DNA from: Archegozetes longisetosus
Taxonomy: Eukaryota > Arthropoda > Arachnida > Sarcoptiformes > Trhypochthoniidae
Length of the DNA stretch: 64,000 nt
NCBI GenBank assembly: GCA_018873245.2
Contig: JAEMBT020000009.1
Coordinates: forward strand, 10,125,288-10,189,287
Direction: 5' to 3'
The notes beneath the pieces are model-generated. The model made no database searches. It worked only from the letters and a program-made list of their open reading frames with translations, and was not told where the DNA came from. Shown here piece after piece: positions 49,639 through 59,900 of this stretch; the stretch's first letter is position 1, and every line of letters begins with the position of its first letter. Made by a program: the position numbers and the translations under genes.

Positions 49639-49950
49639 ATCATGTAATTAATTGATTTTTAAAGAGTGGTATTAAAATTTCAAAAGTCAATAACTCTTGA
49701 AGAATTCATCCGATATGCTTAAGACTTATATTTCTGGAAACTGTGTGCATAGACCTTTGAAATGATGTTCATATCATCATCTGTTCCAATAGGTCCACCG
49801 ATGAACATTGGTGATATGCACATCATTTCGAAGGTCTTTACACACAGTTTCCAGAAATATAAGTCTTAAGTATATCGGTTGAACGCTTCAGGAGTTATTG
49901 ACTTTTGAAATTTCGAATACCACTCTTTAGAAATCAATTAACTGTATGAT
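49639..49950. mobile_element. Near-perfect fold-back MITE
   Basis: Two ~148-bp arms in inverted orientation with a short loop. Matching blocks include AAAGAGTGGTATT, TTTCAAAAGTCAATAACTC, CTTAAGACTTATATTTCTGG and AAACTGTGTG, each present on + at the left and as reverse complement at the right. The loop has only about a dozen bases (around 49790-49803). It is non-coding; the transcript would form a long hairpin. Confidence 0.85.
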
Positions 49951-50468
49951 ATCGAGTATTTTGTCGGTGTTTTGCAGACTATTGTACAGTCGGTCGAAAA
50001 AAGTTATGCATAGATCCCGGATTAATCTCTGACGCGTTTGGATAAGATAAGAGGGACGAGACAGAAATTGAAACTATAAGTTCATAGCGTCAAATTATAG
50101 CATTGCTTAGTAATTACATATAATATGAGTAATAATCTTATTCGTAGCTGAAGTCAGTTTATTTTATATTCATAAGTTATAGAATGAAAGTTACTGATAA
50201 GACACATCAAACTATTTCAATCAAAATAGTTCAACAGTCAACTGTGATTCAATTTAAATAATTTTAATGATGAGTCAGACCGCTCTCTCGAGCTATAACT
50301 TCTTGTAGCAGATGTGGCATTGCCTCAACTAACTTAATACAAAGATGAGTCAAAGTCTATTTTATCAAAGTTTCAAACTAATTTTTAAAGTATTCATTTA
50401 TTTATTAATATCATAAAACGTAATACAGATCTCAATGAGTTGTTGAGCCCTTAGGTTTTTCGTTCAAA
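49951..50468. other. Upstream region of the Merlin-like gene
   Basis: AT-rich sequence. No TATA box or initiator could be chosen with confidence, and the terminal inverted repeats expected for a Merlin element were not found by eye. Confidence 0.35.
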
Positions 50469-52185
50469 ATGGCGGACTCAACTGAAACAGGTAATTGTGT
50501 ATGGGATGAAAATTGGGGCATATCTGGGGATCAAAAAAGGAGAGAAATAAAAGATAGGCGTAGACGCTTAAAAAGAGAAAGAATCAAAACTGATACAGGT
50601 ATAAAAAAATATTTTTATTAATCAAAATTTGGTTGACATTTTTCTCTTTCAGGACTTTTGAGGCATTCTTCTGGTTCGCGCAATAAGTTAGCTGAAGAGC
50701 AGGCCAATAAAGAAGCAGCGAAAAAGAGGCGCAAGATAGCACGATTGACGGAGGCAATCATGTCTGAAAAGGACCTTAAAAACAGATCTATTCTCAGGGA
50801 GAAAATCGAGCGCGAAAAAAACCGACTCCATTATTATCAATTACAGTCATTTGCAGTTTATCATCGACCATCAACTTACACTCCACCTCAGCGTATAAAG
50901 TTTGGAAAGTCTAATTCAACGATACACGCTTCACATTCTTTAGGAAAAGATATCATACTCGCGAAGCAATACAAAAAACAAATACTCTCCGATCCTCCAT
51001 CCATAGCTTTAACTAAGCAAAAATCAATAGATAAAACTTTTAATAAATTATTTTATCTTTGTCAAAAAATATCTATCTTAATTAAAAATAAGTTCAAAAT
51101 AAATTTTTTTATTTCATAGATTACAAAATTTATCGTTATTTGTATGAATACATTACTAACGGTACTGGTGAAATGGCCGATCCAAGACAACTCGATATTG
51201 ACGATACTGTTAACAAGTTAACATTTGTTAACTTCAACGAGAGGCTATCTGACGATGTTCTTATCCAATTCATGATACGTACTGGCCTTCTTAAGACTAA
51301 ATTTGAGCATCAGGATAAACCCATGCGAGTGGAAATGAAAAGAGATAGTCTTACTAAATGCCTAATGCGTTGTGCAGGCAAAGCTTCAAAGTCTAAAGAG
51401 CGGTACTTTTCATTATCTTATAGTAAATCTTAACAATATAAATATAAGTTCTTGTTTTGTACAGTTGCAGAAAAACCATTAACCCTACACTAAACACTTG
51501 GTTTGCGCATTCACACTTAGATTTCAAGCAGTGCCTATTTCTGACGTTCGCTTTTGTAGTTAATGAGCCTGTAGGAAGAGCGGCTTTACAACTCGATATT
51601 AGTTTAGGTATCGATATTGAGTGGTACCTTTTCTGTAGAGAAGTGTGTGATATAATTATGTTCAACATACAAGCAGGCCGTAAAATAGGAGGGATTGGGA
51701 GAATCGTTGAAATTGATGAAAGTCATCTTTGTCAGGGAAAATATCATAAGGGGCGTTTATTGAAAACTAAAGCTATTTGGATTTTTGGGGGAATTTGTAG
51801 AGAAAATGCTGAATGTTTCATCGAACGCGTGCGCAAAAGGGACGAAAGCACGCTAATACCTATACTTCAAAGATATGTTGACAAAGATAGTGTCATTATG
51901 AATGAATCGTGGCCAGTTTATAATAACTTATCTAAAAAATTTGGCTATCTGGAAAACCATATAGTAATTCATAAATATCATATGGTCGCTCCGAATGATA
52001 ATACAATTCACACACAAAAATTGAAAGGATGTGGCGAAGTGTTCGACATACAGTCAAGAGTTTCAAACCTCCAGCAATTGATTTGTAAATCGAAAAACCT
52101 TGAAATTCAAAACCTATATTTACGATTCTATATTTTTAGATATCTAGGAGATTCATTTACAGAGAAAGGTTCTTCAAAAAGCTAG
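50469..52185 (+). CDS. Merlin-like (IS1595/ISXO2-type DDE) transposase gene with substituted catalytic residues
   Basis: Four exons in matching phase: 50469-50598, 50653-51060, 51120-51402, 51465-52185, with 513 residues. The start ATG follows CAAA and opens MADSTETGNCVWDENWG. Residues ~20-190 are Lys/Arg/Glu-rich. The C-terminal half follows the Merlin plan: a region ending LYLF-type WYLFCREVC (~324-335), GGIGRIVEIDES with the first catalytic Asp (~358), then IMNESWPVYNNL where the family has SD-W (Glu at ~421), then HTQKLKGCGE where the family has HTQ-x-IE (Lys at ~461). Thus two of three catalytic acids look replaced, although the frame is open. The last ~11 residues look frameshifted: another frame continues FFKKLDWGKAFIVFLKH up to a Tc1-like insertion. 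The donor at 51061 (GTCAAA) is weak. It could be a decaying transposase or a co-opted DNA-binding protein. Confidence 0.65.
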
Positions 52186-52221
52186 ATTGGGGCAAAGCAT
52201 TCATTGTTTTCTTAAAGCATA

Positions 52222-53264
52222 CAGTTTGTTCCACCACTATCCAAGGCAATTCAATCGTTTGCCATTTCTCAGTCTCTTAACCGATTTCGATCATCTCGGT
52301 CTCATTTTAAAGCTTATATAATCCGATTTTAAATGCAAAAGAGACCATGGTAAAATTCATTGAAATAAAAAAGTTATAGACGATTAAGTAAAATGTAAGT
52401 TGAACATAACGTTGTATCCAATTTGGCCAATTTGTCCACAATTGCCAAATCTGTTGACGTTTTTTGTGTCAAAATTTGGTTCGATTGTTTGCGTTTGTGC
52501 TTTGGTTTGTGTTTACATTCAATTCAAAGTAAACATCAAATTTGATTATTGTTTAAACAAATTGTGATTAATTTGTGATAAATGGTGTTTACCGTCGAGG
52601 AGAGGGAACTCAAGTTCCGGCAGTTCATTAAGTTACGGGCGGAAAGAGTCAAACGAACGCATATTATGCGATTAGTGGGTAAGCTTTAAATTAATTTAAT
52701 TTGTGTTTATTTTTCTAATGTATTCATTATTGTAAGGCATCGGTGAGAGCTGTTTCACGGATTGGGCCAAAATTGATGACGAGGAACAGTTGTATTTAAC
52801 TGTCCCACGAACTAGCGGTCAGCCCAAGAAGACCACACCCGAGGAGGACCAGGCGTTAGCCAGTGCCGCACTCGAAAAAAATTGGTCCAGTTTGAATCAA
52901 TTGAGGCAAACAGAGACATTTGTTGAACACACTGGGCTCGCAAACGTGTCAAACTCGACATTAAGGCGTCGCCTTAATGAACAAGGTAAATTAAATATAA
53001 AAATAAAATATAATTTAATTTGATTTAATTTGATTTAATAATTTTAGAAATAGTTCGCAGAGTTGCAGCCGTCAAAGAGCGCCTTAAGGAATGTTATTGA
53101 ATAACATTATAACTTTGTTATTTTTTCGAATTTTGCTATGCTCTCTTTTGCATTTAAAATAGGATTATATAAACTTTAAAATGAGACCGAGATGACTAAA
53201 ATCAGTTAAGGGGTTGAGAAACTACAAGCGTCTAAATAGCCTTGGATAGTGGTGGAACCAATTT
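52222..53264. mobile_element. Tc1-like element with ~130-bp inverted ends, inserted in the Merlin-like gene
   Basis: TA at 52220-52221 and 53265-53266 flanks CAGTTTGTTCCACCACTATC and the inverted counterpart. The inverted repeats extend about 130 bp, through TGAGACC/GGTCTCA and ATATAATCCGATTTTAAATG, to CAAAAGAGACCATGG on the left and CTCTCTTTTGCATTT on the right. Joining the sequence on both sides of the insertion (minus one TA) restores an uninterrupted Merlin-like frame (FLKH followed by IVSLSR), showing that the element hit the 3' end of that gene. Total 1043 bp. Confidence 0.85.
52582..53100 (+). CDS. Tc1-element-encoded DNA-binding-domain-only protein (three exons)
   Basis: Exons 52582-52678, 52737-52985 and 53048-53100 join in phase (GTAAGC and GTAAAT donors, TTGTAAG and TTTTAG acceptors) to give 132 residues from ATG to TGA. 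The N-terminal part is charged (MVFTVEERELKFRQFIKLRA). The middle contains TSGQPKKTTPEEDQALASAA and SNSTLRRRLNEQ, matching the bipartite helix-turn-helix and GRPR-like hinge of Tc1 transposases. No DDE catalytic domain follows, since the element ends soon after. Codons are much richer in G+C than the neighbourhood, suggesting recent arrival. It may bind the element's own ends and compete with full transposase, which is inference. Confidence 0.65.
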
Positions 53265-53269
53265 TATAT

Positions 53270-54577
53270 CGTCAGTCTATCCCGGACCCGATTCAGGTAT
53301 ATTTTAAGCAGAAATACTTTAACTCAATCAAACAAGTTTTTTACCTTGCAGAGGGCTTAGATTATGCCGAATTTGTCATAGATGACGAAACTTATGAAGG
53401 ACATTATTTGAAAGATTATTCATCAATAAGAAATCAAATATTTGAATTTTTTTCTGATATTATTCCTTTAAATGAATCTATGGTTTCAGCTGTGTTGCCA
53501 AATTTTGGTTTTATTCCAATAACAAATACAAGCTATGAAAATTCTACAAGTGAATCTGAATATGGCTCTTGTGAGTCGGATTTTGAAAAGTCAACTTCAA
53601 CTGATCCTTCACCACATTTGAATTTCACATCACGAATAAGCATCGCTTATGATGAAAGCTATGATTTTCTCTTGGAATACATCGAAAACGTTATTGAAGA
53701 TATGATAATTACACATAATCAGTTCAATTCATCGCGTGCTATTTACCATAGGTAAAAAGAACCAATGTTCATGAATATTATTTAAAGTCGATGTTTCTAT
53801 TAGAATTCACGATCATGAACTTTCACGCGTTAATCGGTTGTTGAATATTATGAGAGTTAAAGATCTACCATTCTTTGACTTTGTATCGCTTCAAAAAAGA
53901 TGGATCTGCTTATAGATTTTTCCCGAAAGCCTTGTTTGATCATCTCAAGTTTTTTGCATATACCAGATGGTGACTGTTGGTATTCATCCGTTGCTCTCTT
54001 ATTGCTTGGTGACATCAAATTCTCATCATTGATAAGATTCTGTACTCTTTACATGGCTGCAAAATACTGGAATATATTTGAACCTATGCTCAAAACCAGA
54101 CTCGAAGAAGATCGAGTCATTGGAAGTTCAACGACACCTAAAACATATGAGAACTTTTTGTTATCTATCGCTACCTCAAACTAATTTCGTTTTCTTGTAA
54201 AAGATAGATTTCCTAGCATTTACAGTAATGATTTTAACTGGGCTATCGATATTTCCATTTCGGCTACTGCGATAACCATTTGTCGGCCAATATATCTCTA
54301 TAAAGAGTTCGAATGTAAAAAACGTGTGGACATTTCAAGTTTATATGCTTCTAGTCTCGATATTTACATGCAAAATGGAACAATAAGTGGGCCTTCCATG
54401 ATTTGTGTGCATGAATCACACACTGAGAACCAACAGATAAGAATATTCAGTCATTACGCTCATTTCTCAGCTGTAATAAAAATTAGCAATTCACTATATC
54501 TTTTTAAACCTCACTATTCAAATTATAATGACTATTTAAAATTAAAAAACGAAGACACTATTGAAATAGAATATTAA
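53270..54577 (+). pseudogene. Decayed OTU-like cysteine-protease-related coding region
   Basis: A coding stretch 53270-53751 (acidic, Ser-rich, unknown fold) ends at a GTAAAA donor. After a TTATTAG acceptor near 53803 the text continues MRVKDLPFFDFVSLQK, shifts frame in an A-run to GSAYRFFPKALFDHLKFFAY, and shifts again into PDGDCWYSSVALLLLGD, the OTU catalytic-cysteine block (family: DGDC/DGNCLFR...GD). A stop at 54182-54184 follows. The same frame resumes and reaches HYAHFSAVIKISNSLYLFKP near its end, the expected catalytic-histidine block, and stops at 54577. Cysteine and histidine signatures survive, but two frame breaks and one stop make it a pseudogene. OTU-like proteins of this style occur in transposons and large DNA viruses; the source here is unknown. 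Confidence 0.55.
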
Positions 54578-54846
54578 ATATGGTTAAAATTTTGATTGAA
54601 ATTTATAAAATTTGGTAAATTCTATGTAAAAGGTTTATTACATTTGATTATTTCAGTAGCAATAAATTTTAAAATTTGTCTTAATGCCGTTGAACTAATT
54701 TCAAATCGATTGTTAATTTAATGATTATTTAGGAAGACATTAAGTTTGTTTCATTCCATTCGTTCTGAGTTGAAATTTGATTCGATAGACTTATTCTGCG
54801 GGAATTTCCTAGCAATGTATAGTCAAACTTTCAGTTATTTTTTCAC
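54578..54846. other. AT-rich 3' flank of the OTU-like locus
   Basis: Nothing recognisable. Confidence 0.35.
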
Positions 54847-55096
54847 CGATGTTCTGGTCATTTGCAGTGGATAAAATTTATATATTTGAATTCAGGTTGA
54901 GTTATAGATTATTTATATACAAAGCTTATGTCGAAAATCTGTGGCCACGTAGTCTAGTCGATTTTTCGGGAATTTTTTTAACGATGTTCTGGTCATTTGC
55001 GGGGCGGGGAATAAAATTTATATATTTGAACTCAGCTTGACTTGTAGATTGTTTATATACAAAGCTTATGTCGAAAATCTCTGGCCACGTAAAGTC
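54847..55096. repeat. Two-copy tandem repeat, 135-bp unit
   Basis: CGATGTTCTGGTCATTTGC begins at 54847 and again at 54982. The copies share TAAAATTTATATATTTGAA, TATACAAAGCTTATGTCGAA and TGGCCACGTA, with small indels (an extra GGGGCG in copy two). It is non-coding. The high similarity suggests a recent local duplication or the edge of a longer satellite. Confidence 0.8.
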
Positions 55097-55703
55097 TAGT
55101 TCAACTGATAAAATTGTGGTAGTTTCAAATCAACTGACTTAATTAAACTTCATAAAGTATTGTTATATTAAAACAAAAGTATTTTAATGTGTTTTGTAAC
55201 TTTCTATTTGTTATGAGAATGAAAGTAAAACTCTTATTTCGTTGTGACTATAAAAGATTATGTTTAGTTAGCTTTAATTAATTCTTATTTTAATTTAATT
55301 ACAAAAGGAAATTAATTGTTATGAGAATCTAATATTGAAATTCTTAAACATCCTTTTATTAATTAGTCAGAAAATTATAAAAAGAGAGTAATAGAGTAGA
55401 AATTAAGTGAGTTAGTAAGAGAGTGCAAGAGAGCTTAGACTCTGTGCGACACTTTTAAATCTTTATGTATTATCATTCAATTTATATTTTAATAAAGATT
55501 GTTAATTGTTAAAATCTGGGTTGTTATTTCGATATATATAAAGTCCACTCTCACAGTATGAATAGATGTTGAGTCAACAGCATTAACTATATTAAAATTT
55601 GTTAACGATTTCCACTTTATAAATTCTTACCTTAAGATTATTTACTCGATGTTTTGTTTTGCTACAAATTTGCAAATACTTAGAATTAGATAGGATAAAA
55701 CAG
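55097..55703. other. Gene-free stretch
   Basis: AT-rich sequence with no gene or clear repeat. A short coding-like exon follows it. Confidence 0.35.
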
Positions 55704-56069
55704 TGATCGAAATACCGAACCATAAGTTAAAAACACTCGCAACGAAACAAAATACTTTTCTGAATAGACTTTCGGTGATTGAGTGTAAATCAGACTTAGT
55801 AAAAGAGGAGGAAATAGCACTAATAGGTAATAATCATTTCTTCTGACAAATTCTTTACTTTTTGGTGTGAATGGTAGATAGAAGTTTTCTCTATAACAGT
55901 CACCGTTAAATTCAGAAATTTTTTCGAATTGTTTTGAAGCAATTTTTTCAAAGGTTTTATTTAAATTTCTCCGATTCCAATCCTCCTTATAATATCCATC
56001 GCTATCAAGTTCTTCAATGATGAGAAGATTTCCTGGAAGGCTATTGAATATATTTTCTTGTGATGGTCG
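55704..56069. other. Two small coding-like segments on opposite strands
   Basis: On +, 55704-55826 after an AACAG acceptor reads an open frame with TLATKQNTFLNRLSVIECKS, ending at a GTAATA donor. On -, 56069-55859 is open for 70 codons, with NIFNSLPGNLLIIEELDSDG and FEKISEFNGDCYRENFYLPF, ending at a GTAAAG donor. Codon use looks coding in both. I cannot name a family or join either to a gene; they may be fragments of retroelement or cellular genes. Confidence 0.3.
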
Positions 56070-56293
56070 AATTTACATTTTGAGATATAATCAGCCCTTG
56101 AAAAATATATTGAAGTGTTCGGCTTATGGCAACCCTGGTTTTAGCAAAGCCCTAGTATAGCAACAAGTTTTTCGTGCACGCATAGCTTTATCAATACTCT
56201 GATTATGGTAAAGTAATTTTTCAAACTGTAAAGTGATGCAAACATTTTCAAAGTTAGTTATTTCTCTGTTTGTAAAACATTACTGTTACTTAC

Positions 56294-56598
56294 ACACATA
56301 TATCGTCGGGTTAGAATTATAAGGTTCTATCCCATATTATACTTATGGGCCAAATTGTCGTAAATCATTTAATTGCCAAATTAAAACAGTTCTTGAGAAA
56401 ATTTTTGAGAAATCATTTATCGAATAGTGTAATCGACTTTCCGATGAATTTGGAGAGTTTAATACACTATTCGATAAATGATTTCTCAAAAAACTATCTC
56501 AAAATTGTTTAAATTTGACAATTAAATGATTTACGACAATTAAGCCCATACGTATACTATGGGATAGAACCTTATGATTCTAACCTGACGATATGTGA
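56294..56598. mobile_element. ~300-bp palindromic MITE
   Basis: Arms of ~150 bp face each other. CGTCGGGTTAGAATTATAAG at the left pairs with CTTATGATTCTAACCTGACG at the right. Inner blocks ATCATTTATCGAATAGTGTA and TACACTATTCGATAAATGAT pair almost perfectly around a short centre. Ends are CACATAT and ATATGTG. Non-coding. Confidence 0.85.
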
Positions 56599-56910
56599 TA
56601 CAATGTGATGGTCTTGAGAAAAGCCAAGAAATAATTACTAATTTAGAGAATAAAATTTATAATAATAAGTTTAAGAACTTAAAACAAACAAAAATTACTC
56701 GATATTTGAATAACAATAGGTTGTAATGTCACAATTGTATAGGTAAATATATTTGAAAACAATTATTTGATTTAATGTATTACCCGAGTTATGGCAACAC
56801 AATATCAATGCACAAACGAGTTGCCATAGTCGAGGTTAGACAGTAATGAGAAAGAATTGTAAATTAAAGATATTTCAATCTAGAATTAGGTAAACTTTTA
56901 AATAATTGAT

Positions 56911-59900
56911 TTATCGCTGACTTCTAGCAAAGGCTAAAAATATTTGTTCAAGAGTTGTATCACTAATTACATAGTCTTCTAAATAGTATCTAGTTTTGAT
57001 ATCTTCCATAACACGGAACATATGTGACCATAAAACTGATGTGTCAGGAATGTGATAATGAAGAAGGCATTGATGTACATCTTTGAGTACAGCACACGGT
57101 ATCTGTTGCTTGAAATAACTTTGAATATCTGTCATATATGCTGATTGTGCGGCTAAATTGTATAGAAAATAGAAAAATATTCAAGATTCAATATGGTTCA
57201 GTACGAAACTCGATTCTAGCTCATTTTTGACCAACTTATTGTTGTAGGTCATGTATACTAACGAGAATAATACTAACGATTATACTTTGTTTAGTGCTTA
57301 TTCAATATTAAAAATTTTTATCCTAAATAACCTAAGTATAAACAAGATTTACAACAGTGTTTAGATTGGAATCGAACTAAGCTAAAATAAAAATAAAATC
57401 AAACCTAAATCTTGTTTAAGTTTTGCCATAACGGTGAATCCCTGACCAAACTTGGACCTCAAATGTTGAACTGAACCCATACACTTGAATTCTCCGTTAA
57501 CCATGATCGCAATCCTAGAACAGAGAGCTTCACATTCTTCCATGGAATGAGACGTAAGGATGATAGCCGACTGATAACTCTCTTTCATATGAACCAAAGT
57601 CGACCAAATCTTCCTTCTGGCTGACGGATCGACTCCAGAAGTTGGTTCATCCAAGAATATAACAGGAGGTGCAGCACATAAGGCAAGAGCGAGTGATAGT
57701 TTCCTACGATTTCCTCCGCTATAAGTCTCAGTACACTTATCGACATGTTTTCCCAAATCAACCATTTCTACCAATTCGCTGACATAATTACCAATCATGG
57801 CTTCAGACATTCCTCTAAGTCTAGCGAATAGATATAAAGTCTCTCTCCCAGTGAGTTTATTGAGAAGTGCATCGAATTGTGGGCAATAACCGATCTGTTT
57901 CTGAAAGCCTTTCAAATTATTCCTCAAATCCAAGTAATCAATCCATGCGTTGCCTTGAGAAACAGTTTCGTCTCCGGTTAACATTCGGAATGTTGTTGTC
58001 TTTCCAGCGCCGTTGACTCCAAGAAGTCCAAAACATTCTTCTTTATGAACTCCAAAAGACAAGTGATTGACAGCTTGTATAGGAATCCATTTACCAAAGC
58101 TTTTGGTCAAGTCTCTTACAACAATAGCGTCTTCATTTAAGGCTTTTCTATTATATAAGTCTTCTATTCTTCGTTTCTCTTCAGAGACATCCATATCTTC
58201 TTGACTTACTCTTTGTATCCATTGTCCGGTCGTCACATCAAAGAATAATTCATTATTATTTTGAACTAAATTCTGGTCTTTAGGTTTAGCCCATGAGTCA
58301 AAGAAATATAGTATTCGCTCGAAGTTTCCTTCAATTAACCACAAAATAAGCAGATAAACAAAGCCAGAAATTATCAAAAATGTAAACTCAATCGCGACAC
58401 CTATAAGAAAGCCGACATAAGAATATTTTTATTTTTTCAACCTATTCATACCATCTGTTCCCCATCGAAGAGGATTCTTATCATTATAGCATCCATTATT
58501 CTGTTTGCATTTATCTTGACAACAGCCCCAAAGAGGGTTATCTTTTCTTACATTTTCACACATTGCTTCCAAAAACTCGGGCAAAACCTTATTGCAGGCG
58601 CTCTGATATGAGCCTATTTTGTATAACTTTTGAATACCGAAACTCATCGAAAAGACCGGCAAAAAACGACAAATAATTAAAATTGCATCGAGTGTTGAAG
58701 TTGACATAAAATCTCCATCGAATGTGTTTATCAGTAAATCACAGACTCCTAACGGTAGTATCAAAACAATGCCAGATATTAAATATACGATTACTAGAAC
58801 TGCAAAACCAGACGAAGGCTTCTTAAGACGAAGTGATACGATATATGCCAATGGTATTGATGCAAAACCAAAGAGAAATAGCATAAAGAATAGTCCAATA
58901 CCCGTACCGCCTTTTATAAAGAGTTTAAGCTTTTAAGGATTTTCTCAATTGAGAACTAAACTTTTTCGACTTTAGTTATTTTTGATTCTATATTGCTGTA
59001 AATCTTTCTCAATAAAATATTGTATAGGTAGCATTCAATCAATGTGTACTATGAAGAAAAAAGTCTTTGTCAACTGGGTGCTTAAAAATGATAACAACCA
59101 ATACAAGATACACAGAATAGGGGAACATTTAATAGACTATGAATGGAAGAGTTTTTGTTGTAATGATTCAAAATCGCAAAAGTATTAAACTTATTTAGTT
59201 TTATCATTTGTTCAAAATCACTTACATTGATGATGAGACACAAGCTCATACTTTGACTCAGACTAGTAAACTTTTGAAACTTAAAGATGCATCTTTTAAA
59301 TATTAAAGTAGTCCTTCTATATTAAGTGCGTAAAAAACTTGATTTAACAAACGCTTTTTCCTCATAATACCCATTTCAACTTGATTTACAACAACTATAG
59401 GGTTTAAAATTGAATAAAGCCTTTTCTTATACCTTGTCCGAGGAATATATGATTCCAATCAAATATAGCGAAAACGATAAATATGAAAACACAAGCAATC
59501 AAATGGTTAAACATATCGAATACAAAGCTAGCACCCCAGAAAGTAAGCGGTGATATGCCGTTCATTAATTGTAATAATTTTGCGTTTGATACGCGTTCAT
59601 GTATTGGAAACAAGACATAAGATGCACCAATGAATGGAACAGTTATGGGAACCAGTAGTAGACATGATATAATAAGTCCTATAAGTACAACTGCTATCGC
59701 TTCCGTAGAATTGTCTTGGGGTATTGGATGACTGAATACTGTTATTGAAACGTCTTTATCTGGAAACAATAACTGAAGAAGTGATTCATACAAGAAGTTT
59801 AGGGAAGGTGGCAGAGAGTGATAAGCCTCGTTGTTGAACCAGGGGATCAGCCAGAGACCCGAATCGGATTTGTTAATTTGAGCTCCGACTAAGTAGGTCC

